A DNA stretch of 64,000 nucleotides from Mucilaginibacter aquaedulcis (GTDB taxonomy: Bacteria; Bacteroidota; Bacteroidia; Sphingobacteriales; Sphingobacteriaceae). The notes under the pieces were generated by a model. It had not been told where the DNA came from. It did not search any database and was given only the letters and a program-made list of their open reading frames with translations. Below, piece by piece: positions 53,039-63,051 of this stretch; within the stretch, counting starts at the first letter, position 1; every line of letters begins with the position of its first letter. Location of the stretch: contig NZ_JAUFPR010000001.1 of NCBI RefSeq assembly GCF_030409325.1, forward strand, positions 496,001-560,000, in the 5' to 3' direction. The position numbers and the translations under genes were made by a program.

Positions 53039-53444
53039 AGTGATATTTTTTTAGTAGATAGATACTGAACAGGGAAGCCTATGCTGATGTTTTACCATTT
53101 AACAAATAATCAGGAATTTATACAGAACTCGAACCCTTTAAAGGCAAAGCCCCCGTTGTGATAAAATTTATGTTTTCGCACCGTTTGGAAAGCCTTGCAA
53201 TATTACCTATTAGTTAAATATTCATTCCATTCATTGCAACTTTTGCTTATTAAATTTAAAACAAGTAAAAATAATTAACGTTAATTGAGTTAATAATTAC
53301 ATTCTTTTCATTTTATTCATTGAAATTTTACGAATACATACTTATAGTGCAGGATTTAATGAGATTTAACCTACAATAAAATTAATTTCATATTTTTGCA
53401 TCATAATATTTTTTAAAGATTTATATAATATTACCACGTACAGT
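53039..53444. other. 406-bp AT-rich spacer with a -7 box
   Basis: No gene recognised. TATTTTTG at 53391-53398 is an exact -7 box match 47 nt before the next gene, without a clear -33 TTG. Confidence 0.4.
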
Positions 53445-53666
53445 ATGATTATAGAAATACAACCAAACATCCAATGTGAAAATTGCAGTAAATGCGGTTC
53501 CCGTCCACACATTGAGCAACAAAAAAAATTCTGGATAGTTACCTGCCCTAACAAAGAATGTAAGAATTTTATAAAAGAAGAACTCGTAAATATTGAGGCC
53601 TGGAACAGGCTTAACAAACCCCAAACAAGCTTAAACCAAAAGCAGGATTTTAAAAGAACAGCTTAG
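53445..53666 (+). CDS. Lar-like zinc-ribbon protein
   Basis: 73-residue protein with cysteines at 11, 14 and 17 (CENCSKC) and 34 and 39 (CPNKEC), followed by the EAWNRLNK motif near 51-58. This order (Cys knuckle, W-V-x-C, Cys knuckle, EAWN-R) resembles the restriction-alleviation (Lar-like) zinc ribbons found in phages and bacteria. Whether it protects DNA from restriction is unknown. No phage genes adjoin it. Confidence 0.65.
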   Translation: MIIEIQPNIQCENCSKCGSRPHIEQQKKFWIVTCPNKECKNFIKEELVNIEAWNRLNKPQTSLNQKQDFKRTA

Positions 53667-53724
53667 TTAATTATTTGAGCCGAACTAAAATGTTACCGTA
53701 AAACGTAAGCCTTTTTTGTAGCAG

Positions 53725-55260
53725 ATGAGTATTTTTACCGGCTACAATAATGCTATGTTAAACACAATTTTTTCCATAAATAATGCTACAGTAAGATTTT
53801 TGACCAACACGTTGTTCAAAAATCTTACTTTTAAAATAAACAAGGGCGAAAACTGGGCGCTGATAGGCGAAAGCGGATCGGGCAAAAGCGCGTTACTGCA
53901 AACCATTGCCGGGCGTTTCAACATAACCGGCGGCTCGGTAACCTATAATTTAAGTAACGAGCTCACAGCACCGGTTACCACTAACGAAAGTATCGGCATC
54001 AATAATAAACTGATTGCCCTTGTTGAGCCAAGGCACCATTTCCGTAATCTTTCAAACACTACTGATTTTTATTACCAGCAACGCTATAACTCGTCAGACT
54101 CTGAGGATGCCTTAACTGTGAATGATTATCTGCAAACCATTAAAAGCATCCCCCGCCCCAACTTGTATTGGACCCTTGATAAGATTCTGACACTGTTAAA
54201 TCTGCACCACCTGCGCGATAAACAGCTTATAAAACTATCAAACGGCGAAACCAAACGGCTCATGCTGGCGGCCGCGCTGCTTAAAAACCCGGTACTGTTG
54301 TTACTGGATAATCCGCTAACCGGCCTTGATGTTAAAACCCGCGAAGAATTTAACGGCATTATTGAGCAGATCACAGCTTCGGGCATTAGCCTCATTATAG
54401 CAACGTCTGTGCATGAAATACCTGATGCCATTACCCATGTAGCCGTGCTTAAACAAGGTAATATTATTCACCAGATACCCAAAGCCGACTTTAGCCCTAC
54501 CCTGTTTACCACCAGTACCGACGATAGCATTGATACTGTAGAGCTTAACAACCTGCTAAACATTGATAAAAACCCGGTGAAATACAACCAGATCGTGCAC
54601 ATGGATGCCGTGCATATCAAATACGGCGATAAAACCATACTCGACGATGTGAACTGGGACGTAAAACCCGGCGAGCGCTGGGCACTGCTCGGACCAAATG
54701 GCGCCGGAAAATCAACCCTGTTAAGTTTGATAAATGGCGATAACCCGCAGGCTTATGCCAATAACATTGTTTTGTTTGATAAAAAGAGAGGTACCGGCGA
54801 AAGTATATGGGATATTAAAAAGAAAATTGGCTTTGTATCGCCCGAGCTGCACCAGTACTTCCCTACAGATAACAGCTGCCTGCAGGTAATTGAATCTGGC
54901 TATTATGATACGCTTGGCCTGTTCAGGCCCAGTAATAAAGACCGTGCAGAAATTGCCCTGCGTTGGATGAAGGCCCTTGAAATTGACCGTTATGCGCGCA
55001 CGCTGCTCAAAAATATTCCGGCCAGTGCCCAGCGCCTGTGCCTGCTGGCCCGCGCGCTCATTAAAAACCCCATACTGCTCATATTTGATGAACCCTGCCA
55101 AGGCATGGACGATCATCAGCAGCTGCATTTTAAAAACCTGGTTGATACCATTTGCAGCCTCAGCAACGTAACGCTTATTTATGTAACCCACTACCAGCAT
55201 GAAATACCAACCAGTGTTACCAAAGTACTTCGACTGGATAAAGGAAAAGTGGTGAGTTAA
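53725..55260 (+). CDS. ModF-like tandem ABC ATPase
   Basis: 511-residue soluble protein with two ABC ATPase domains and no membrane helices. Domain 1: Walker A GESGSGKS (48-55), signature LSNGETKRL near 171 and Walker B LLLLDNPL. Domain 2: Walker A GPNGAGKST near 322, a degenerate signature (ASAQRLCLL near 432 where LSGGQ is usual) and Walker B ILLIFDEPCQGMD. This matches the ModF/PhrA group, whose role is unclear. No molybdate permease genes are nearby. The ATG at 53755 is an alternative start. Confidence 0.9.
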   Translation: MSIFTGYNNAMLNTIFSINNATVRFLTNTLFKNLTFKINKGENWALIGESGSGKSALLQTIAGRFNITGGSVTYNLSNELTAPVTTNESIGINNKLIALVEPRHHFRNLSNTTDFYYQQRYNSSDSEDALTVNDYLQTIKSIPRPNLYWTLDKILTLLNLHHLRDKQLIKLSNGETKRLMLAAALLKNPVLLLLDNPLTGLDVKTREEFNGIIEQITASGISLIIATSVHEIPDAITHVAVLKQGNIIHQIPKADFSPTLFTTSTDDSIDTVELNNLLNIDKNPVKYNQIVHMDAVHIKYGDKTILDDVNWDVKPGERWALLGPNGAGKSTLLSLINGDNPQAYANNIVLFDKKRGTGESIWDIKKKIGFVSPELHQYFPTDNSCLQVIESGYYDTLGLFRPSNKDRAEIALRWMKALEIDRYARTLLKNIPASAQRLCLLARALIKNPILLIFDEPCQGMDDHQQLHFKNLVDTICSLSNVTLIYVTHYQHEIPTSVTKVLRLDKGKVVS

Positions 55261-55462
55261 TAGGCGCTCAAAATCAATTTTTCTTTATAGTTAAATATAA
55301 TCAATACCTAAAAGATATGATTTTTCCTTTAAATATCATTTCCTGTTCACTTTATTCATTGCTCCAGACAGCCTATCTTTATTAAAAAACACACGTAATA
55401 ACCTCTGAATTACTTATTAGTTTAATAGCTAATAGGAATAATCTGGTTTAAACTTGTGTTTT

Positions 55463-58400
55463 ATGAGGCAGTTAGTACGTTTTTTGACCCTATTAGTCAT
55501 TTTATTTTGTGCGCAATTAAAGCAGCAGGTTAAGGCAGATACTTATGACTGGCTGGGAGCAGTTGACAATGATGTAACTAAGCCGGCAAATTGGGTAAAA
55601 CTCAATTTAACCAGTTGTACAATTACAGCACCTGGCCCCGGTGATGATGTACGGTTTGGGGTTATTTCACAATATGTTCCTTATATTATAAATATTGGTG
55701 TGGTATGCGTGGCCCTACTGCAAACAAGTGTTCCCTATACCTATTCCCCAATCATCACAACCGCACAATCAGTTACATGGAATTCGGTAACTATGGGCCC
55801 GCTTAGAGTTAATAACACTATAACAGTTAACGGCGCGCTTACCGTAACTAACGATCTTACTTTGGCAATAAATAACACAACAGGCAGTACTAACCCAAAT
55901 GGCTTAAATTTTTTAAGAGGTACAGGAAGTATAACCTGTAATAATATCCAAATTGGTGGGGGGACAACTGTAGTTACAACTAATGATTATCTGTTGTCAT
56001 ATGTAAAAACGCTAAAAGTTTTAACCAACGTAAATGTAATTATCAATACATCAGCTAATAACGGCAGTGGGTTCAGACTGGAAGATGGTGACATGTCCGT
56101 TTATGGAAAAATCAATATTAGCAATCCCAATAATGTGGCTGTAGTAAGTGGAAGCAAAGCTAATTTTGGATATTTTACAATAAATGGTACTACATCTACC
56201 GGAACAACTGTAAAAACAAATCCGAGTTTGTCACTATATGATGCTAATGCCTTGGTATTCCCCACAGCAACGGGCGTTGCCACTATGAATTTTAATGGTA
56301 ACCGGCAAGGGGCTTTAGCCGGGGGCAGTATTAACATTTATTATAAAGGCATAGGCGCACAAACTATTTATACCACCTCCACCCCAGGCTTTGGATCGGC
56401 TAATTTTGGAACAGGAATTATTAATACCACTGTTCCTACCTATGACAACTTATATATACAAAATGGTGGAGTGGCAACTATAGGTGCCTCAACAGGAGGC
56501 ATATTACTGGTAGATTCATTATTTAGAACCTCGGGGACCACCACTTTCGCTACTAATACAACAACAACCACAATAGGTACAGCAGGTACAATTGCCGGTA
56601 CATGGCTAAATGATGCGGGCATAACTGTCACCGGAGGAGCCGGAACATTTGATATTAACGGAACTCTTACTAATAATGGCATCATGACAATGGGTACAGG
56701 TGCACTTAACATTGCTGTAAATTACACCAACACAGGCACGTTTACAGCCAATCCAACCCCAACCATTACTTTTGATGGTACCACGCAAAGTTTAACCGAT
56801 GCCACTACCGCTGGAACCAATTTTTACAACGTAACCTTTACCGGAGGCGGTACAAAAACCATGAATACCGGTAGCAAATTCACCGTGGCACCTACTTATA
56901 CGCTAAATGTGCTTAGCTCGTCAACACTTGCTGTAGGCAGCTCTGCCAGCACAACGGCTTTAACAATGCTTTCAACCGCTGCAGGTGATGCAAGTATAGG
57001 CGGCCTTGCTGCAGGAACCATAACGGGAAATATTAACGTTCAACGGTTTATATTGGGCGGTTTAAGGAGGTATATGCTGCTTTCGGCTCCTGTTTCTACA
57101 AGTTCGGCGTATACTCTGGCACAATTCATACCCGATACCTGGATGACGGGGCCAGGCGGTGCCACTCCAGGTGCTGGGTTTGATAGTTCGCCATCTACCA
57201 ATAATAGTCCATCGGTTTTTATGTATGATGAAAATGCTCCTGCAACTGTAAATCCCAATCTGGTGCTTAATAATGAATATAGACCATTTGCCACAACTAA
57301 CGAAACCGTGCCTTTAGGCAATGGATTCCTGTTTTATTTCAGAGGTAAGAGAGTAGCCGCAGTAAATCCGTTTGTGGCTCCTTTTCCTACTGCTCAGGAT
57401 GCCACCTTAACCTTCTTTGGAGCGGTATTTAATCCGGGAGCCACAGGAACGCTTACTCCTAAAGTTATTAATTTCCCTGCACCTCCTGCCCCTGCAACCT
57501 ATACTTCAATGGCTGGTGGCACCAACCTATCTTACGCCAGTACTGATGCCAATAAAAAAGGTTTCAATCTGATAGGCAACCCTTACGCATCAACTATCGA
57601 TCTTAATAAATTTTACAATGTCAATACTACCAAGTACCAGTATTATTACCAGCTGGTGAGGAACACCGCTACCGGCACTAACAGTTCATCAACACGATTT
57701 GCTGTTTTTGATGCCCTTTCTACTTCTGTACCTCCGACTGGAGCCAGCCGGTTTATTTTATCTGGCCAGGGCTTCTTTATCAGAGCAGCATCTGCCAGTA
57801 GCTTTACGTTTAATGAAAGCATGAAGGTAACTTACAATTTTTACACTACCGTTACTTCACCTACCTCGCCAAAATCACCCGTATTTAGTATTAAAAAGCC
57901 GGGTAGCGTACTGGCAAAGTCGACCTTGAGTAATGGTACTACCCAAGCTGCAGCCAATATTAATGAAACTGCAGCGCAAAGTATCGAAGAAGATACTCCT
58001 GCTGCCAATAGCACACCTGTAGCCTCATTACGTCTTGAATTGAGCAGGGATTCTAACGTGCTTAATTCAACCGACATTAATTTCACAAAAAATAAAGACA
58101 GTAAATTTAAAATTGAAGAAGATGCTCAGTTCATTCAACCTTCGGGCCAGGGGGATCTCTTTTACTCAATAACCTCCGATTCGGTTAGCTGCTTCGTAAA
58201 TTATACAAATGATCTGGAGAAAATTAAACGAATAAATTTAGGGGTAAACTTTTCAAACTATGGACTGTACAAAATAACCTCACCCATTAAACAAAACATA
58301 GATGAGCGCTATACCATTTTTTTAAAAGACAAGTTTACAGGCGACTCACTTGATGTTGTACATAATTCAACCTATAGTTTTAATGTTACTACAACCCCAG

Positions 58401-59002
58401 CAAGCTATGCACATGATCGTTTTTACCTTAACATCGGTATAGCCCCCGGGCACGAGTATAAACTACGCAGCTTTACCGGCTCAAAAGTTACCACCGGCTT
58501 GCAACTTAACTGGCTTACGGATAATGAAAGTACATTTACTAAATTCATCATACAAAAAAGCATTAACAACGGCACATCGTTCACAGCTATTGATAGTGTG
58601 CAATCAAGTGCAAAGGGTGAATATACTTTTATCGACCATACCCCAGGCAATGGCGATGTAACTTACCGCCTGGCGCAGGTTCTGGTTAATGGCACTACGC
58701 AGCTTTCCAAAAGCCTGGCGTTCAATTTTGATGGCAGTAATAACAGTAACGCGGCAAATTTCATGGTTTACCCTACCAATGCCTACCGGGAAATAAATAT
58801 TAACCTGGGTAAAACCTATAACAATAACGTGAAGGTAAATATTGTTAGCTCTAACGGCAGCATGGTGAAAACACTAACATCAAACGGCACTAATTTACTT
58901 GAGCAAAATGTGAGCGGCTTGTTAAAAGGACTTTACGTAGTTGAAGCTATCGATGTTATTACCGGTAAACGTATAGGAAGCGCCAAGTTTTACAAACAGT
59001 AA
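55463..59002 (+). CDS. Large T9SS-exported surface protein (copy 1)
   Basis: 1,179-residue exported protein. Signal peptide MRQLVRFLTLLVILFCAQL, then a YDWLGAVDNDVTKPANW block like other Bacteroidota surface-repeat proteins. A Thr/Asn/Gly-rich beta-solenoid-like region (about 100-520) follows, then a conserved middle with LRRYMLLSAPVS near 533 and PSVFMYDENAP near 590. The end has LQLNWLTDNESTFTKFIIQK and a C-terminal sorting domain (about 1100-1179; FMVYPTN, VNIVSSNGSMVKTL, GLYVVEAID, KFYKQ). T9SS would carry it across the outer membrane. ATG 55463 is used. Role unknown, adhesin-like. Confidence 0.85.
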   Translation: MRQLVRFLTLLVILFCAQLKQQVKADTYDWLGAVDNDVTKPANWVKLNLTSCTITAPGPGDDVRFGVISQYVPYIINIGVVCVALLQTSVPYTYSPIITTAQSVTWNSVTMGPLRVNNTITVNGALTVTNDLTLAINNTTGSTNPNGLNFLRGTGSITCNNIQIGGGTTVVTTNDYLLSYVKTLKVLTNVNVIINTSANNGSGFRLEDGDMSVYGKINISNPNNVAVVSGSKANFGYFTINGTTSTGTTVKTNPSLSLYDANALVFPTATGVATMNFNGNRQGALAGGSINIYYKGIGAQTIYTTSTPGFGSANFGTGIINTTVPTYDNLYIQNGGVATIGASTGGILLVDSLFRTSGTTTFATNTTTTTIGTAGTIAGTWLNDAGITVTGGAGTFDINGTLTNNGIMTMGTGALNIAVNYTNTGTFTANPTPTITFDGTTQSLTDATTAGTNFYNVTFTGGGTKTMNTGSKFTVAPTYTLNVLSSSTLAVGSSASTTALTMLSTAAGDASIGGLAAGTITGNINVQRFILGGLRRYMLLSAPVSTSSAYTLAQFIPDTWMTGPGGATPGAGFDSSPSTNNSPSVFMYDENAPATVNPNLVLNNEYRPFATTNETVPLGNGFLFYFRGKRVAAVNPFVAPFPTAQDATLTFFGAVFNPGATGTLTPKVINFPAPPAPATYTSMAGGTNLSYASTDANKKGFNLIGNPYASTIDLNKFYNVNTTKYQYYYQLVRNTATGTNSSSTRFAVFDALSTSVPPTGASRFILSGQGFFIRAASASSFTFNESMKVTYNFYTTVTSPTSPKSPVFSIKKPGSVLAKSTLSNGTTQAAANINETAAQSIEEDTPAANSTPVASLRLELSRDSNVLNSTDINFTKNKDSKFKIEEDAQFIQPSGQGDLFYSITSDSVSCFVNYTNDLEKIKRINLGVNFSNYGLYKITSPIKQNIDERYTIFLKDKFTGDSLDVVHNSTYSFNVTTTPASYAHDRFYLNIGIAPGHEYKLRSFTGSKVTTGLQLNWLTDNESTFTKFIIQKSINNGTSFTAIDSVQSSAKGEYTFIDHTPGNGDVTYRLAQVLVNGTTQLSKSLAFNFDGSNNSNAANFMVYPTNAYREININLGKTYNNNVKVNIVSSNGSMVKTLTSNGTNLLEQNVSGLLKGLYVVEAIDVITGKRIGSAKFYKQ

Positions 59003-59032
59003 ATTTCGTCACCTTATCAATTAACTATAAAC

Positions 59033-59067
59033 GGGCCTTATCGGGTAAAACCTGATAGGGCTTTTTT
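59033..59067 (+). terminator. Terminator between the two T9SS cargo genes
   Basis: 12-bp stem GCCTTATCGGGT (59035-59046) with ACCTGATAGGGC (59050-59061), two wobbles, then six T. Confidence 0.8.
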
Positions 59068-59160
59068 ATGTGCCGCTTTAATTTGTTCATTTTGTTCACT
59101 TTAAATGCATCTTTCTATTTTGTTAACCCGTATAAAAATATTAGTTAAAACAATAATATT

Positions 59161-62100
59161 TTGCGTACACATATATTAAGGAGCCTGCTAATCATAATTG
59201 GTATAGGGTTATTGCATCATACTGCCTTTGCCACCATCACTTTTGACTGGAATGGAACCGGTAATACAGATTGGGCAAACAAAAACAATTGGACTATTAC
59301 TGCAAATAATGGTGAAAGTCTTACCGGTGTAAATTATCCGGGTGAAAGTGCAGCCCGGACAACTGATATTGTTCAATTCGGCGTAGTAACGGGCACTTAC
59401 CTTAATCAACCTGCCTTATCGGTTAATGCTACTGTTGCTTCGGTAACTTTTGGCAGGTTTCAATATGTTCCAGCCTATGTATTAACCGGAACAACATTAA
59501 CCGGAACAATTGTAACTGTTAATACCGGCGCAACATTAAAAATATTGGGTGATATAGTTCAAAACGTGAACACCAATGCCAGCGGTAGTATATTTAATGA
59601 TATGAGAGGTGCGGGTAGTATCACCTGCACTAACATACAAATAGGAAGTACGGCAAGCACATCAACTACCAGTTTTTCCTTCCTGATCTCTGAAGTAGCC
59701 AACCTTACAGTTAGCAATAATGTTAACATCAATGTAAATACTAATGTAATCAGGGGCAGTGGTTTCAGGTTAGAGAACGGTATCATGACCATAGGTAATC
59801 AGATAACATTTACCAATAGAATAAATACTACAGCTGCCAATGCCGCTTATTTTACTATAAACGCCATTACATCATATAAACCATCAAATACTGTAACCAA
59901 CCCAACAATAATTTTAAATACTTCACCGGCCATAGGAAATATACCCGTGCCCGTAACGTCATGTAATTTTTATGGTGATCACGGCGGCAAGGCAACTACC
60001 ATTTACAAGGGAGTAAATCCGCTGATTTACACAACCTCAGTACAAGGTTTTGGCCCGGGAGGTGGTGTTATCAATTCAGCCGCCGCAACAGCTCCAATTT
60101 ATGATAACCTGGTAATACAAGGAACAGGCACAGCTGTTGTCGGTGGTACAACCGCAGGCAACCCAAGCTATTTAAATATAGATTCTACTTTAATTACAAA
60201 TTCAAACGTATCTTTTTCAAACGCTACTAACACTGCCACAACAATTGGTATAGCAGGCTCCACAGCTGCCACCTGGACAAACAACTCCCCTGCAGTTATT
60301 ACCGGAGGATCCGGAACTGTTGATATTAACGGAACGCTCAGCAATGCAGGCACCATGAATATGGGTACCGGTGCATTAACTATATCAAAAGACTATACCA
60401 ATACAGGCACCTTTACCCCCAATTCTGCAGCCCTCATCACTTTTGATGGAGCAACGGCACAAACCCTTACCGATGCAACCAACACAGGTACCAACTTTTA
60501 TAATGTAACATTCTCAAATGGCTCGTCAACAGCGGTAAAAACCATGAAGGCGGGAAGTAAATTTACGGTTGCCCCTCGTTATACTTTAACAGTAAATAGC
60601 TCGGGTGTGCTTACTGTTGGTAATCAGGCTTCGGCACCAACAACGGCGTTAACCTTATTGTCAACATCTGTAGGCGATGCCAGTATTGCCGACATGACCA
60701 ATGGTACCATTAACGGCAGCATTAATATAAACCGTTATGTATCTGGAAATTTAAGGCGATATATGTTATTATCATCGCCGGTTACCAATACTACCTTTGG
60801 CGCAACTGCGGTTAAGGCTTATAATTTAAAACCACTTATAGCTACCACTTTTATAACAGGTCCGGGAGGTAGCAGCGGGGGCGGATTTGACGATGCTCCG
60901 CAAACTGGTAACAGCCCCTCAGTTTTTATTTACGACGAAAACTCACCAGTTACCGCAAACGTAAACCTTGTATTAAATAACGAATACAAACCATTTGCCG
61001 CAACATCTGACGCAGTACCTATGGCTAACGGACTTTTATACTATTTTAGAGGGAGCCGAAACATAATTAACCCGTTCGTAACACCGTTTCCTGCTTCTGA
61101 TAACACAGTACTTAATTTTTTTGGCTCTGTATTTAAAGGCACGGGTACGAATGGTGCCTTTACACCTAACATAATCAATTTTCCCTCTGCTGCACCATCT
61201 ACTTACGACGACTCGGGAACTGGCATGACAGCGCCTGCAACATTATCATTTAACACGGGTACCCCATCTGTTAAACGAGGTTTAAATCTCATTGGTAATC
61301 CATATGCTTCAGTGCTTGACCTTTCCTTGTTTTACGCGGCTAACAAAGGTGGTACAGCATCCACTAATTATAAATTTTACTACCAGTTGGTAAAGGATAC
61401 TAAAACCGGGGCCAACAGTTCTTCAACCAAATTTGTGGTTTATGATGCAAGTTCGGCTGCTACCCCACCGGCAGGCGCCAGCCGTTATATTCTATCCGGC
61501 CAAGGCTTTTTTGTACTTGCACCTGCCGCAAACTCGGCAATTACATTCAACGAAACCATGAAAGCACCGTATGCATCATATCTGGCAACATTGAGTGGAG
61601 GCTCTGCCAACACAAACCCGGTATTTAATGTTATCAAACCAGGATCACAGTCTGTTGTAGCAAAATCAAAGCTCAAAACATCGGTTAGCGCAGTCACTAA
61701 CGCTTCAATCGAAACAACAGCTGCTGCTGCCACCACTAATGCTACTGAAAGCACCGCCGAAACAACTCCAAGGCTCAGGCTTGAATTAATGAACGATACC
61801 ATTGTACATAACACTACCGATATAGCTTTCACCAACAACTCCAATAGCAAATTTATTAATGGCGAAGATGCTCCCTACTATCAACCCTCGGGCCAGGGCG
61901 ATCTGCTATATACCCTATCTGCTGATTCTGTAGGCTGCTTTGCCAATTACACAACCAGTCTTGAAAAAATAAAACGAATTAACCTGATTGTTACCTTTTC
62001 AAACTACGGTTTGTACAAAATAACATCGCCGTTTAAACAGAATATTGACGACAGGTACACCATATTTTTAAAAGATAAATACACTAACGATTCTTTAGAC

Positions 62101-62739
62101 GTGGTACATAATTCCATGTACACTTTCAATGTTGATAATAACAAAGCCAGCTACGCTCATGACCGCTTCTATTTGAGTATTGGGATAGCTCCGGGGCATG
62201 ATTATAAATTACTTGGCTTTTCGGGCTCAAAACAAGCCGCGGGAGTCAAATTAAACTGGCTAACCGATAATGAAAGTAACTTTACCACATTTTTTATAGA
62301 AAAAAGCAGTAACAATGGTGAAACATTTACAGTTATTGACAGCCTGCAATCAACAGGAGTTGGTACCTATAGCTATACTGATGTTGATCAAAGTTCGGGA
62401 CAGGTAATTTATCGTTTAAAGCAAAAATTAGTTACAAACATTATTAGTTTATCACAAAATTTAATTTTTAATTATCTAACTACAAGCACCTTAAGGTTTG
62501 TTGTGTACCCAAGCACTACATCACAAAATATTAATATTAACTTTGGAAAAACCTATAGTAAATCTGTAAAAGTGAATATTGTGAGCTCATCGGGCGGTTT
62601 GGTAAGAACCGTTACCGCCAGCAATACCGATTCGATACAGCAAAATGTAGGTAACCTGCTTCATGGTCTTTACGTAATAGAAGCTGTTGATGAATCAACA
62701 GGGAAAAAGATTGGAAGCGGAAAATTTTTCAAAGAATAA
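59161..62739 (+). CDS. Large T9SS-exported surface protein (copy 2)
   Basis: 1,192-residue paralogue of the preceding protein with the same order: signal peptide (to HTAFA, about residue 24), FDWNGTGNTDWANKNNW block, low-complexity beta region, LRRYMLLSSPVTN near 535, PSVFIYDENSPVT, VKLNWLTDNESNFTTFFIEK and a C-terminal sorting domain ending KFFKE. Its start is TTG at 59161; a TAA lies five codons upstream in frame and there is no ATG before the signal peptide. It is 4 bp from the small PID-CTERM-like gene. Confidence 0.85.
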   Translation: MRTHILRSLLIIIGIGLLHHTAFATITFDWNGTGNTDWANKNNWTITANNGESLTGVNYPGESAARTTDIVQFGVVTGTYLNQPALSVNATVASVTFGRFQYVPAYVLTGTTLTGTIVTVNTGATLKILGDIVQNVNTNASGSIFNDMRGAGSITCTNIQIGSTASTSTTSFSFLISEVANLTVSNNVNINVNTNVIRGSGFRLENGIMTIGNQITFTNRINTTAANAAYFTINAITSYKPSNTVTNPTIILNTSPAIGNIPVPVTSCNFYGDHGGKATTIYKGVNPLIYTTSVQGFGPGGGVINSAAATAPIYDNLVIQGTGTAVVGGTTAGNPSYLNIDSTLITNSNVSFSNATNTATTIGIAGSTAATWTNNSPAVITGGSGTVDINGTLSNAGTMNMGTGALTISKDYTNTGTFTPNSAALITFDGATAQTLTDATNTGTNFYNVTFSNGSSTAVKTMKAGSKFTVAPRYTLTVNSSGVLTVGNQASAPTTALTLLSTSVGDASIADMTNGTINGSININRYVSGNLRRYMLLSSPVTNTTFGATAVKAYNLKPLIATTFITGPGGSSGGGFDDAPQTGNSPSVFIYDENSPVTANVNLVLNNEYKPFAATSDAVPMANGLLYYFRGSRNIINPFVTPFPASDNTVLNFFGSVFKGTGTNGAFTPNIINFPSAAPSTYDDSGTGMTAPATLSFNTGTPSVKRGLNLIGNPYASVLDLSLFYAANKGGTASTNYKFYYQLVKDTKTGANSSSTKFVVYDASSAATPPAGASRYILSGQGFFVLAPAANSAITFNETMKAPYASYLATLSGGSANTNPVFNVIKPGSQSVVAKSKLKTSVSAVTNASIETTAAAATTNATESTAETTPRLRLELMNDTIVHNTTDIAFTNNSNSKFINGEDAPYYQPSGQGDLLYTLSADSVGCFANYTTSLEKIKRINLIVTFSNYGLYKITSPFKQNIDDRYTIFLKDKYTNDSLDVVHNSMYTFNVDNNKASYAHDRFYLSIGIAPGHDYKLLGFSGSKQAAGVKLNWLTDNESNFTTFFIEKSSNNGETFTVIDSLQSTGVGTYSYTDVDQSSGQVIYRLKQKLVTNIISLSQNLIFNYLTTSTLRFVVYPSTTSQNININFGKTYSKSVKVNIVSSSGGLVRTVTASNTDSIQQNVGNLLHGLYVIEAVDESTGKKIGSGKFFKE

Positions 62740-62743
62740 TAAT

Positions 62744-62974
62744 ATGAATACAATATCCCGTGTAAAAAACAGCTGTAAATTTTTACTGGTTTTATTCATT
62801 TACTTACTAAGCACTATAACTTGCTTCGCCGACCCGGGTGACGGTCTTTGCGATGGTAATGATGGGGGCCCCGATGGTTGCCCGCTTGATACCTGGGTTT
62901 TTGTTTTGGCTTTGGTAGCCCTTGTATTTACGGTTATTCACCTTCATAAAAAACAAAAATCCCTTCAGGCTTAA
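62744..62974 (+). CDS. Small PID-CTERM-like membrane protein
   Basis: 76-residue protein. Signal peptide near residues 1-30 (ends ITCFA), then a short acidic segment DPGDGLCDGNDGGPDGCPLD, one C-terminal membrane helix (about 50-68) and a basic end (HLHKKQKS). This is the plan of the small Bacteroidota PID-CTERM proteins, which normally read PLDGG or PIDGG; here it is PLDTW. The two cysteines are unusual. It starts 4 bp after the T9SS gene and would be co-transcribed. Confidence 0.65.
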   Translation: MNTISRVKNSCKFLLVLFIYLLSTITCFADPGDGLCDGNDGGPDGCPLDTWVFVLALVALVFTVIHLHKKQKSLQA

Positions 62975-62996
62975 AGGCTCCGAAGGGATTTGATAT
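62957..62996 (+). terminator. Terminator overlapping the end of the PID-CTERM-like gene
   Basis: AAATCCCTTC (62957-62966) pairs with GAAGGGATTT (62982-62991). The first arm is still coding sequence. Confidence 0.6.
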
Positions 62997-63051
62997 ATTT
63001 TATTTTCTTGCAGGAAGTTATCAATATACTATAGAAGAAGATATTTTCTTT

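Noticed and set aside
53039-53444. Possible tRNA or small RNA in the AT-rich spacer
   Set aside because: No cloverleaf, no TTCGA-type arm and no stable hairpin with a T-run could be found.
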